From contig CANNJG010000120.1 of the NCBI GenBank assembly GCA_947504795.1, positions 1 through 5,374 of the forward strand: a stretch of DNA of 5,374 nucleotides, in the 5' to 3' direction. Under the pieces are notes generated by a model. That model was not told the origin of the DNA and searched no databases. It worked only from the letters and a program-made list of their open reading frames with translations. Source of the DNA: Legionellaceae bacterium. Its GTDB lineage: Bacteria; Pseudomonadota; Gammaproteobacteria; Legionellales; Legionellaceae. Shown here in pieces: positions 1-5,374 of this stretch. The stretch's first letter is position 1. Every line of letters starts with the position of its first letter. Both the position numbers and the translations under genes were made by a program.

Positions 1-312
1 AGCGTAGTGGTGGGCTTGAATAGCCTCTTGCAAATAGGGCAGATGTTGAAAAACATTGATATCTAGGGTGCCGTCTTGAAGTGCAGCATTGGGTAAATTG
101 TAATCGCTGAATTCAATGATTTTAATCGTTAAGCCATAACGCGCTTGTGCAATGGTTTGAGCAACTTCAACCAGCTCTGTTTCCGGACCTGCCATGGTTC
201 CAACCACTAACAAGGTAGGGTTAGGCTTATCCGCGCAACCGAATAACAGGATACTGAGGCTGACTATGCTGATAAGTGCTTTAAGTTGTTGTTTGCATAA
301 AGGTAAAAACAC
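1..312 (-). CDS. metQ: MetQ/NlpA-family methionine-binding lipoprotein, 3' end cut by window edge
   Basis: Substrate-binding lipoprotein of a MetNIQ-type importer; it would be anchored to the outer face of the inner membrane, where it captures methionine and delivers it to MetI. Only the first 104 residues are present, and the frame stays open to base 1. The start is taken as GTG at 312-310 because AGGAG lies 7 nt upstream. Residues 1-26 form a lipoprotein signal: K7 and K11, a hydrophobic stretch (about 12-24), then the lipobox LFGC with Cys26 as the lipidated residue. Family motifs follow: VVGTMAGPETEL (36-47), IIEFSDYNLPNAAL (65-78) and DGTLDINVFQHLPYL (80-94), all characteristic of the NLPA/MetQ family. 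It is the last visible gene of the metN-metI-metQ operon, starting 10 nt after the metI stop. The family also includes close paralogues, so methionine as the ligand comes from family and context. Confidence 0.93.
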   Translation of the reverse strand, partial: MFLPLCKQQLKALISIVSLSILLFGCADKPNPTLLVVGTMAGPETELVEVAQTIAQARYGLTIKIIEFSDYNLPNAALQDGTLDINVFQHLPYLQEAIQAHHYA

Positions 313-319
313 GTTCCCA

Positions 320-324
320 CTCCT
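320..324 (-). promoter_or_regulatory. Ribosome binding site that fixes the metQ GTG start
   Basis: AGGAG reads on the minus strand at 324-320, with a 7-nt spacer to the GTG at 312-310. No in-frame ATG precedes the signal peptide, so this site decides the start. Its first bases overlap the metI TAG stop (325-323), so ribosomes finishing metI end directly on the metQ initiation signal. This implies translational coupling (inference). Confidence 0.8.
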
Positions 325-970
325 AGCGTTTGTAATAGTGTGCTGCACGGTCGCCCATGTATTGCAGACCCTGGACTATGATGACTAAAATGACGATAGT
401 AATCAACATAATGCTAATATTAAAACGTTGATAGCCATGCCGAATAGCGAGATCCCCTAATCCGCCACCGCCTACGGTTCCAGCCATCGCTGAATAATTA
501 ACCAGTGTTATAGCGGTTAACGTAACCGACTGAATCAAAGCAGCTCGAACCTCAGGTAAAAACAGATAGCGAATCATTTGCCAAGTACTGGCACCCATCG
601 CATGCCCTGTTTCAACCAATGACTGTGGCAGGTTGCTGTAAGCATTATCTATTAAACGTGCAAAAAACGGCACAGCACCTAAGGTTAAGGGCACCATAGC
701 AGCATGAATACCAATCGAACTCCCAATAATCCAGCGTGTGAACGGAATAATTGCAACAAGCAAAATGATAAAAGGGACGGAACGTGCAATATTAATTATC
801 CAGGACAGACATCGATACAGCACGGGACAGGGTTTAAGCGCATGGCTGCTGTAGAGTAATGTCCCGAGGGGTAATCCGAGTAGTGTCGCTAATAATGTAC
901 TTATTAACACCATATAAACGGTTTGACCTGTGGCGAGTGTAACTTCAGATAAAATGGTCATTGGTGACAT
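323..970 (-). CDS. metI: Methionine ABC transporter permease MetI
   Basis: Inner-membrane permease, expected to act as a homodimer forming the methionine channel between MetQ and the MetN ATPases. The 215 residues match the usual family length of about 217. Five hydrophobic segments can be seen at roughly 17-39, 56-77, 87-106, 147-166 and 186-204. The cytoplasmic coupling (EAA) loop is ETGHAMGASTWQMIRYLFLP (120-139), which docks on the ATPase. NYSAMAGTVGGGGLGDLAIR (158-177) is a strongly conserved MetI signature. The start at 970-968 is preferred over the ATG at 961-959 because GGAGG (984-980) has a 9-nt spacer to the first and an 18-nt spacer to the second. The gene begins 26 nt before metN ends and sits between metN and metQ in the standard operon order. 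No anomaly was seen. Confidence 0.96.
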   Translation of the reverse strand: MSPMTILSEVTLATGQTVYMVLISTLLATLLGLPLGTLLYSSHALKPCPVLYRCLSWIINIARSVPFIILLVAIIPFTRWIIGSSIGIHAAMVPLTLGAVPFFARLIDNAYSNLPQSLVETGHAMGASTWQMIRYLFLPEVRAALIQSVTLTAITLVNYSAMAGTVGGGGLGDLAIRHGYQRFNISIMLITIVILVIIVQGLQYMGDRAAHYYKR

Positions 971-1973
971 AACCCAAAACCTCCACCGTTAAGTTGACGA
1001 GTTGACAGCGCTCCATAAATGCTTCTAATAGCTTAGGACTGGCGCGTAATTCTATCACTAAAACCCCACAACTGATGCCGTTAAACCGATCAATATTTCC
1101 TTGTAAGATGTTAATGTCTAAGTTTAATTCCCTGCTTACTTGACTGATAAAGGGCCCGGTCGCGGTTTCTCCTTCGAACAATAGGCGTAGGAGCGGACGA
1201 TCGTTGGGTGTTTGCGAAACCTTATGTTGTAGGCATGTCGGTAATTTAGGACTGAGTTGTGAATACAACAATGTGCGTGCCAAACTATTGCGATTAGAAA
1301 AGACAGAAGGTAAATCGGTTGTTTCAATTATGCGACCTCCTTCCATAATCGATAAACGATGACAAATTTGCTTAATCACTTCCATTTCATGGGTAATGAG
1401 GACGATAGTGATACCATACAGTCGGTTGATTTTTTGTAATAAAGACAGGATCGCTTGGGTGGTTTCGGGATCTAATGCCGATGTTGCTTCGTCACAAAGC
1501 AATATTTTAGGAGAACAACTTAACGCACGCGCGATGGCGACGCGTTGTTTTTGTCCACCACTGAGTTGGCTAGGATAGGCTATAGCTTTATCTTGTAATT
1601 CTACTAGCGGTAACAACTCTTTAATTTTAGCGTCGATGATTGCCTTGGGTATGTTTTGAATACGCATCGGGAGTGCAATATTCTCATACACGTTTTGAGT
1701 GAGCAGTAAGTTAAAATGTTGAAATACCATCGACGTTTTATGCCGGGTTTTTTGGAGCGCTTTGCCCTGTAAGGGTGATAGGTCCTGCTGGTCAATCAAA
1801 ATTTTGCCCCGATCGGGCCGTTCTAAGCCATTCAAGCAGCGTAACAAGGTTGATTTACCGGCACCACTGCGTCCGATAATTCCAAAAATCTCACCTTCTT
1901 GGATGTGTAAATCAATATTGTCCAAAACATATTTTTTTGCAAAAGACTTGTATACACCACATAATTCAATCAT
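945..1973 (-). CDS. metN: Methionine ABC transporter ATP-binding protein MetN
   Basis: Cytoplasmic ATPase that powers methionine import; two copies would pair with two MetI subunits. It is 342 residues long, as expected for MetN (about 343). The ABC domain occupies about residues 1-240: Walker A GRSGAGKST (34-42, Lys40), Q-loop Gln85, signature LSGGQ (137-141), Walker B ILLCDE (157-162) with catalytic Glu162, D-loop SALDP and switch His195. The CDEATSALDP form is typical of MetN. A C-terminal domain (about 262-337) has the look of the NIL/ACT-like domain, which in the family binds methionine and causes trans-inhibition of import when internal methionine is high. All catalytic residues are intact. 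It is the first gene of the operon. The start at 1973 has only a weak Shine-Dalgarno but matches the usual family N-terminus. The stop lies 26 nt inside metI. Confidence 0.97.
   Translation of the reverse strand: MIELCGVYKSFAKKYVLDNIDLHIQEGEIFGIIGRSGAGKSTLLRCLNGLERPDRGKILIDQQDLSPLQGKALQKTRHKTSMVFQHFNLLLTQNVYENIALPMRIQNIPKAIIDAKIKELLPLVELQDKAIAYPSQLSGGQKQRVAIARALSCSPKILLCDEATSALDPETTQAILSLLQKINRLYGITIVLITHEMEVIKQICHRLSIMEGGRIIETTDLPSVFSNRNSLARTLLYSQLSPKLPTCLQHKVSQTPNDRPLLRLLFEGETATGPFISQVSRELNLDINILQGNIDRFNGISCGVLVIELRASPKLLEAFMERCQLVNLTVEVLGYVTNDHFI
980..984 (-). promoter_or_regulatory. metI ribosome binding site inside the metN coding end
   Basis: GGAGG on the minus strand at 984-980 lies within the last codons of metN, with a 9-nt spacer to the ATG at 970. 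It separates the two possible metI starts (970 and 961) in favour of the upstream one. It also allows independent initiation of metI despite the 26-nt gene overlap. Confidence 0.75.
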
Positions 1974-2005
1974 GGATACTGACTCTGTAGCAGTTGTGAA
2001 GGCTC

Positions 2006-2011
2006 ATTATA
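2006..2011 (-). promoter_or_regulatory. Probable -10 element of the metNIQ promoter
   Basis: A perfect TATAAT reads on the minus strand at 2011-2006, about 33 bases upstream of the metN ATG. Transcription would start near 1999, giving a leader of about 26 nt. That is too short for a riboswitch. The hexamer at the 17-bp spacing (TAGGAT, 2034-2029) matches the -35 consensus poorly, and there is no TGn extension. An activator or other upstream contact may therefore be needed (inference). A perfect palindrome GTGCGCGCAC (2018-2027) lies between the -10 and the expected -35. No clear MetJ box (AGACGTCT-type tandem) was found. Confidence 0.5.
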
Positions 2012-2017
2012 TACTGC

Positions 2018-2027
2018 GTGCGCGCAC
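2018..2027. repeat. 10-bp perfect palindrome in the metN promoter spacer
   Basis: GTGCGCGCAC is self-complementary and sits 6 bp upstream of the TATAAT element, within the region covered by RNA polymerase. A repressor or other dimeric regulator could bind here, but no regulator can be named from the sequence. It may also be chance, since alternating GC dinucleotides easily form palindromes. Confidence 0.35.
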
Positions 2028-2042
2028 AATCCTACAGGGCTT

Positions 2043-2090
2043 AGACAAAACGCCTGGACCTTGGGGTGTTATCTAAATCCTGATCCAGGC
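2043..2090 (-). terminator. Candidate intrinsic terminator of the acetoacetyl-CoA synthetase gene
   Basis: The inverted repeat GCCTGGA (2052-2058) and TCCAGGC (2084-2090) gives a perfect 7-bp stem that begins 3 nt after the synthetase stop codon in the direction of transcription. It is followed on the minus strand by GTTTTGTCT (2051-2043) as a modest U-tract. The loop is long (25 nt) and the U-run is interrupted, so this is weaker than a textbook terminator. Its position between the stop codon and the metN promoter supports the call. Confidence 0.45.
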
Positions 2091-2092
2091 AA

Positions 2093-4033
2093 TCAGCTCT
2101 GTAATTCCTGTCTATTTTTGAAATGATCTAATGCCTCAGGGTTCGCAATAGAGTCTTTATTCTTAACCGGTAAACCATTCACAACTTGGCGTACCGCCAT
2201 TTCTACTAATTTGCCGTTGATGGTGTGTGGAATATCCGGCACGCTTAAGATAACTGCCGGAACATGGCGAGGCGATGCACCAGTTTGAATTTTTGTGCGA
2301 ATGGTTTTTTGTAAGGTCTCGTCTAAGCTAGCACCTGGTGCTAATTTGACAAATAACACGACGCGAACATCGTCTTGATAATTTTGGCCAATGACAACAC
2401 TATCTAAGATTTCTGGCATGGTTTCAATTTGTCGGTAAATTTCAGCAGTACCAATACGTACCCCGCCTGGTTTTAACGTTGCATCTGAACGTCCATAGAT
2501 AATAAGGCCTTTGTGTTCTGTGATTTCTGCAAAATCTCCATGAGTCCATACCCCGGGAAAGGATTCGAAATACGTGCTGCGATAACGTGTTTTGTTGTCA
2601 TCTTTCCAGAAAAAAATAGGCATAGACGGAAAGGCCTGAGTGCAGACTAATTCTCCATGTTGTTCTAAGACAGGATGGCCATTCTCATCAAAAATCGCAA
2701 CCGCCATCCCTAAGCCGATAGATTGTAACTCTCCGGAATAGACTGGAACGAGAGGATTCGCTAAAGCAAAACAAGAAATGATATCCGTGCCGCCGGACAT
2801 AGAGGATAAGGGAATGCCACTCTTGATATGATGGTCGACATAATCAAAATGATGGGGCATCAAGGGGGAGCCGGTTGATAAAATCAGACGTAGCGTTTTT
2901 AATGGGTGCTGCTGATTGGGGGAAAGCCCTTCTTTTTTAAGGGTGGCAATGAATTTAGCACTGGTGCCAAATATCGTAATATTTTCTTTGTCCAAAAGTT
3001 CAAATAAGCACAGGGAGTTGGGGTAACCGGGGGACCCTTCGTATACAGTCAGTGTCGCGCCTAACGCGAGGATTGATACCATCCAATTCCACATCATCCA
3101 ACCACATGTCGTATAGAAAAGCATATTGTCTTCAGAGGTGACATCACAGTGTAGTCCTAATTCTTTTACATGTTGCAGCAATGTGCCGCCAGCACTATGC
3201 ACAATACATTTGGGCTTTCCAGTTGTTCCTGAAGAAAATAGGATATAAATCGGGTGTGAGAACGGCATATCTGCAAACGTTAACGGCTGATTGGGAACTA
3301 AAAATTCGGAGAGTAACTGTACCTTAGGAGAGATGACGTTTGCAGGCGGGCTGGGTAAATTAGGATAAATCACCAAGGTCTCTAAGCTTGGAATGTGACT
3401 GAGTATGTCTTGTATTTTTTCGGTGGCGGGATGAGCTTTACCTTGATAGGTATGCCCATCGCAGATAAACACAACTTTAGGGTCAATTTGTCCGAGTCGA
3501 TCAACGATGGCTGCTGAGCCGAAATCGGGTGAGCACGAGGACCAAATGGCGCCTAGTGAGGTTGTGGCTAACATCGCAATAACGGTATAAGCCACATTAG
3601 GCATAATCCCGGCAACGCGATCGTGCGGTTCGACCCCCGCTTTTTTCAAACCTGCAGCGCACGCAGCAACGCGCGTTTGTAGCGCCTGATAAGAAATGCT
3701 TTCGCGTCGTCCTAACTCATCGATTGAGACCAAAGCAGGGTAGTCATCCTTGCGTCGCAACAGCTGTTTTGCAAAATTGAAGGTGGCACCTTGAAACCAC
3801 TGCGCATCCAGCATATCGGTGTAGGTGTTGAGGATTTGTGTCGCTTGTGTGGTGAACTGAATGTCGAAAAACGCCCGCAGAGCGTCCCAAAATATGCTGG
3901 GTTCTTTGATGGAATACGCATACAGCGTTGCGTAGTCTGGGAAAGATAACTGGGTTTGCTCAGCAAGTGTTTGCATAAATTGCCCCATGCGGGTGTGAGC
4001 AGTCTGATGGGGTTTCCATAGCATCTTGTCCAT
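2093..4033 (-). CDS. acsA: Acetoacetyl-CoA synthetase (acetoacetate--CoA ligase)
   Basis: Cytoplasmic ANL-superfamily ligase: acetoacetate + ATP + CoA gives acetoacetyl-CoA + AMP + PPi, feeding ketone body or polyhydroxybutyrate carbon into central metabolism. With the ATG at 4033 it is 646 residues, against about 650 for the family. The open frame extends to an ATG at 4162, but those 43 extra residues look non-coding and would cross the recA promoter. AAGGA lies 11 nt before 4033. An ACS-type N-terminal region (about 31-95) precedes the adenylation domain: P-loop SSGTTGKPK (267-275), GWMMWNWM (311-318), SGGTD (413-417), THGDF with Asp500, and RSDATLKPGG with hinge Arg515. The C-terminal lid carries HTINGK with catalytic Lys608. 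The SGGTD block and the NPEALDHF tail (631-638) favour acetoacetate over acetate activation. Acetoacetate specificity is from family resemblance. It appears monocistronic, with its own candidate terminator before metN. The symbol acsA is also used for acetyl-CoA synthetase in some species. Confidence 0.92.
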   Translation of the reverse strand: MDKMLWKPHQTAHTRMGQFMQTLAEQTQLSFPDYATLYAYSIKEPSIFWDALRAFFDIQFTTQATQILNTYTDMLDAQWFQGATFNFAKQLLRRKDDYPALVSIDELGRRESISYQALQTRVAACAAGLKKAGVEPHDRVAGIMPNVAYTVIAMLATTSLGAIWSSCSPDFGSAAIVDRLGQIDPKVVFICDGHTYQGKAHPATEKIQDILSHIPSLETLVIYPNLPSPPANVISPKVQLLSEFLVPNQPLTFADMPFSHPIYILFSSGTTGKPKCIVHSAGGTLLQHVKELGLHCDVTSEDNMLFYTTCGWMMWNWMVSILALGATLTVYEGSPGYPNSLCLFELLDKENITIFGTSAKFIATLKKEGLSPNQQHPLKTLRLILSTGSPLMPHHFDYVDHHIKSGIPLSSMSGGTDIISCFALANPLVPVYSGELQSIGLGMAVAIFDENGHPVLEQHGELVCTQAFPSMPIFFWKDDNKTRYRSTYFESFPGVWTHGDFAEITEHKGLIIYGRSDATLKPGGVRIGTAEIYRQIETMPEILDSVVIGQNYQDDVRVVLFVKLAPGASLDETLQKTIRTKIQTGASPRHVPAVILSVPDIPHTINGKLVEMAVRQVVNGLPVKNKDSIANPEALDHFKNRQELQS

Positions 4034-4044
4034 AAGTTGGTGCG

Positions 4045-4049
4045 TCCTT
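4045..4049 (-). promoter_or_regulatory. Ribosome binding site supporting the internal synthetase start
   Basis: AAGGA on the minus strand (4049-4045) has an 11-nt spacer to the ATG at 4033-4031, slightly long but usable. The next in-frame ATG (4024-4022) would be 20 nt away. No comparable site precedes the ATGs at 4162 or 4120. Confidence 0.5.
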
Positions 4050-4091
4050 GGAAGAAGTGATATCTGCCATTCTGATATGAATTTTATTTTT

Positions 4092-4097
4092 TGTATA
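4092..4097 (-). promoter_or_regulatory. Tentative -10 element for the acetoacetyl-CoA synthetase gene
   Basis: TATACA on the minus strand (4097-4092) would start transcription near 4085 and give a leader of about 50 nt to the ATG at 4033. No convincing -35 was found: with a 16-bp spacer the hexamer is TGGTCG. Another reading uses TAAAAT just downstream with TTCTCA at an 18-bp spacing. Either way the promoter would overlap the upstream part of the divergent recA promoter. Confidence 0.25.
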
Positions 4098-4103
4098 GAA
4101 CAT

Positions 4104-4132
4104 TTGAGAACCCCGACCATATGTGGGATAAT
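4104..4132 (+). promoter_or_regulatory. Sigma70-type promoter of recA with AT-rich upstream tract
   Basis: The -35 TTGAGA (4104-4109) and -10 GATAAT (4127-4132) are separated by exactly 17 bp, each one base off consensus. Transcription would start near 4139, leaving a leader of about 37 nt. Directly upstream, 4080-4100 is almost entirely A/T and falls where an UP element (about -40 to -60) would contact the RNA polymerase alpha subunit. No LexA box of the CTGT-N8-ACAG type is visible in the 142-bp intergenic region. AGAAC occurs twice, 10 bp apart (4097-4101 and 4107-4111), flanking and overlapping the -35. Confidence 0.7.
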
Positions 4133-4175
4133 TTTTCCCTCAAGTTCAACAACCTCTAGCAAGCAAAGGTGACCT

Positions 4176-5216
4176 ATGGCATTGGAAGAAAATAAACAAA
4201 AAGCACTCAGTGCGGTACTGCAACAAATTGAACGTCAATGGGGTAAAGGCTCGGTGATGCGTATGGGGGATAGCAATATCGGTCAAGACATCCAAGCAAT
4301 CTCAACCGGTTCTCTCGGCCTTGATATTGCGTTGGGGATAGGCGGCCTCCCTAAAGGACGGGTTGTGGAGATTTATGGACCTGAATCTTCCGGTAAAACG
4401 ACGTTGACTTTGCAAGTGATTGCCGAATGCCAAAAAGCAGGTGGGACCTGTGCTTTTATTGATGCGGAACATGCTTTAGATCCGAGCTATGCTGAAAAAT
4501 TAGGCGTAAAAGTAGAGGAACTATTAATTTCACAACCGGATACCGGCGAACAAGCATTAGAAATCACCGATATGTTGGTGCGTTCTGCGGCGGTTGATGT
4601 CGTGATTATTGACTCCGTTGCTGCGTTAACACCAAAGGCTGAAATTGAAGGGGAAATGGGTGACACCCATGTTGGGTTGCAAGCACGTCTCATGTCGCAA
4701 GCGCTGCGCAAATTAACGGCGAATATCAAACGCTCGAATACGCTGGTTATTTTCATCAACCAAATTCGCATGAAAATTGGTGTCATGTTTGGTAGCCCTG
4801 AAACAACAACAGGCGGTAATGCGCTCAAATTTTATGCCTCAGTCCGGTTGGATATTCGTAGAACAGGCGCCATTAAAAAAGGTGAGGAAATTTTAGGCAA
4901 TGAAACGCGTGTGAAAGTTGTGAAAAATAAAGTTGCCCCCCCTTTCAAAACGGCTGAGTTCGATATTTACTACAACGAAGGCATTTCCCGTGAAAGCGAG
5001 ATTATTAACCTAGCAGTGCAATTGAACTTGATTGAAAAATCAGGGGCTTGGTATAGCCACAACGGCGAAAAGATTGGACAAGGAAAAGACAATGTGAGGC
5101 TGTATTTGCAACAAAACCCATTGATTGCGCAGGTGTTGGAACAAAAAATTCGTGCGGAGTACCTGGTTAAAAAGGCGCCTGTGCAAGGTGAGTTGCTCGA
5201 ACTAATCGATGAGTAA
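4176..5216 (+). CDS. recA: Recombinase RecA
   Basis: Cytoplasmic ATP-dependent DNA recombinase that forms filaments on single-stranded DNA, pairs homologous strands and, where LexA exists, stimulates its self-cleavage. At 346 residues it is close to the usual 340-355. The start follows AAGG (4166-4169) with a 6-nt spacer, and the N-terminus matches the family. Visible motifs are Walker A GPESSGKTT (68-76, Lys74), catalytic Glu98 in IDAEHALDP, Walker B VVIIDSVAAL (142-151), and the L1/L2 DNA-binding loop regions including EIEGEMGD (156-163) and IRMKIGVMFGSPETTTGGNA (197-216). The C-terminal domain contains KSGAWYSHNGEKIGQGKDN (288-306). The C-terminal tail after about residue 330 is short and only mildly acidic (E339, E342, D345, E346), unlike the strongly acidic E. 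coli tail. No intein or frameshift is present. It is followed by overlapping recX. Confidence 0.99.
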   Translation: MALEENKQKALSAVLQQIERQWGKGSVMRMGDSNIGQDIQAISTGSLGLDIALGIGGLPKGRVVEIYGPESSGKTTLTLQVIAECQKAGGTCAFIDAEHALDPSYAEKLGVKVEELLISQPDTGEQALEITDMLVRSAAVDVVIIDSVAALTPKAEIEGEMGDTHVGLQARLMSQALRKLTANIKRSNTLVIFINQIRMKIGVMFGSPETTTGGNALKFYASVRLDIRRTGAIKKGEEILGNETRVKVVKNKVAPPFKTAEFDIYYNEGISRESEIINLAVQLNLIEKSGAWYSHNGEKIGQGKDNVRLYLQQNPLIAQVLEQKIRAEYLVKKAPVQGELLELIDE

Positions 5217-5374
5217 CCTCGAAGAAGTCTATGCTGCTGCCGTGGCTTTATTAGCACGGCGAGAGCATGGTGCCAAAGAGTTGACTGATAAATTAAAACA
5301 AAAAGGCTATACAGAGCCTGCTGTTTCTAAAGCAATTCTGGAGTGTCAACGTTTGGATTTGCAAAGCGATAAGC
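5209..5374 (+). CDS. recX: Regulatory protein RecX, 3' part beyond window edge
   Basis: RecX binds RecA filaments and modulates, usually inhibits, their extension and activity. Only the first 55 codons are present and the frame remains open to the right edge. The visible part has the typical start of the helical RecX repeats: AVALLARREHGAKELTDKL (11-29), then KGYTEPAVSKAILECQRLDL (32-51), matching the family pattern of LL..REHS..EL..KL..KG followed by a helix leading into a short leucine and acidic segment. The ATG lies in ATGAGTAA and overlaps the recA stop by 8 nt. There is no well-placed Shine-Dalgarno (the nearest, AAGGTGAG at 5185-5192, is 16 nt upstream), so translation is probably coupled to recA termination (inference). 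The position right after recA strongly supports the assignment. Confidence 0.92.
   Translation, partial: MSNLEEVYAAAVALLARREHGAKELTDKLKQKGYTEPAVSKAILECQRLDLQSDK

Noticed and set aside
194..388. 64-residue plus-strand open frame near the left edge
   Set aside because: It lies opposite the metQ signal peptide region and the metI end, both well supported. It resembles no known family and has no convincing ribosome site.
1136..1327. 63-residue minus-strand frame inside metN (also the one at 1604-1795)
   Set aside because: Both are out-of-frame shadows of metN, whose ABC and C-terminal domain motifs are intact over the same bases.
1762..2076. 104-residue plus-strand open frame crossing the metN start and promoter
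   Set aside because: Most of it is antisense to the Walker A region of metN. The remainder runs through the intergenic promoter and terminator segment, and the protein has no family features.
1974..2092. Possible SAM riboswitch or MetJ box upstream of metNIQ
   Set aside because: The inferred leader is only about 26 nt, too short for a riboswitch, and no tandem AGACGTCT-like boxes can be found.
4487..4828. 113-residue minus-strand open frame inside recA
   Set aside because: It is a mirror of the highly conserved RecA core, a common artefact in this gene, and lacks its own initiation signals.
4970..5257. 95-residue minus-strand open frame over the recA-recX junction
   Set aside because: It is antisense to two recognised coding regions; its composition looks like reversed coding sequence and no family pattern is seen.
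1..5374. Mobile elements, CRISPR arrays, tRNA or rRNA genes, defence or biosynthetic clusters
   Set aside because: Nearly all of the sequence is explained by six conventional genes. No terminal repeats, transposase-like frames, spaced repeats or structured RNA signatures were seen.

Overview
The window looks like ordinary chromosomal core sequence from a gammaproteobacterium of moderate GC content. RecA is very close to the gammaproteobacterial type through the Walker A, Walker B and L2 regions. A metNIQ operon in that order and an acetoacetyl-CoA synthetase next to recA would fit a Legionellales-like lineage (Coxiella, Legionella, Aquicella and relatives). This placement is an inference from gene content and style, not from a database match.

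Layout from left to right. Positions 1-1973 hold a leftward operon for a MetNIQ-type methionine ABC importer. In transcription order it is metN (ATPase with a C-terminal regulatory domain), metI (permease) and metQ (substrate-binding lipoprotein, cut by the left window edge). The genes are tightly packed: metN and metI overlap by 26 nt, and the metI stop codon lies inside the metQ ribosome binding site. A short intergenic segment (1974-2092) carries a perfect TATAAT -10 element for metN and a candidate terminator for the next gene. Positions 2093-4033 hold a leftward acetoacetyl-CoA synthetase gene, whose likely start is an internal ATG and not the first ATG of the open frame. A divergent control region (4034-4175) separates it from rightward recA (4176-5216). 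recA overlaps recX by 8 nt, and recX runs off the right edge.

Functionally there are three independent modules: methionine uptake; activation of acetoacetate to acetoacetyl-CoA (ketone body or polyhydroxybutyrate carbon); and homologous recombination with its modulator RecX. The most noticeable features are regulatory. The recA promoter has a near-ideal sigma70 layout with an AT-rich upstream tract but no recognisable LexA box, and recX is translationally coupled to recA with no intergenic terminator. No mobile element, CRISPR array, RNA gene or unknown multigene system was seen. Every gene belongs to a well-known family, and no gene-free stretch exceeds 300 bases.
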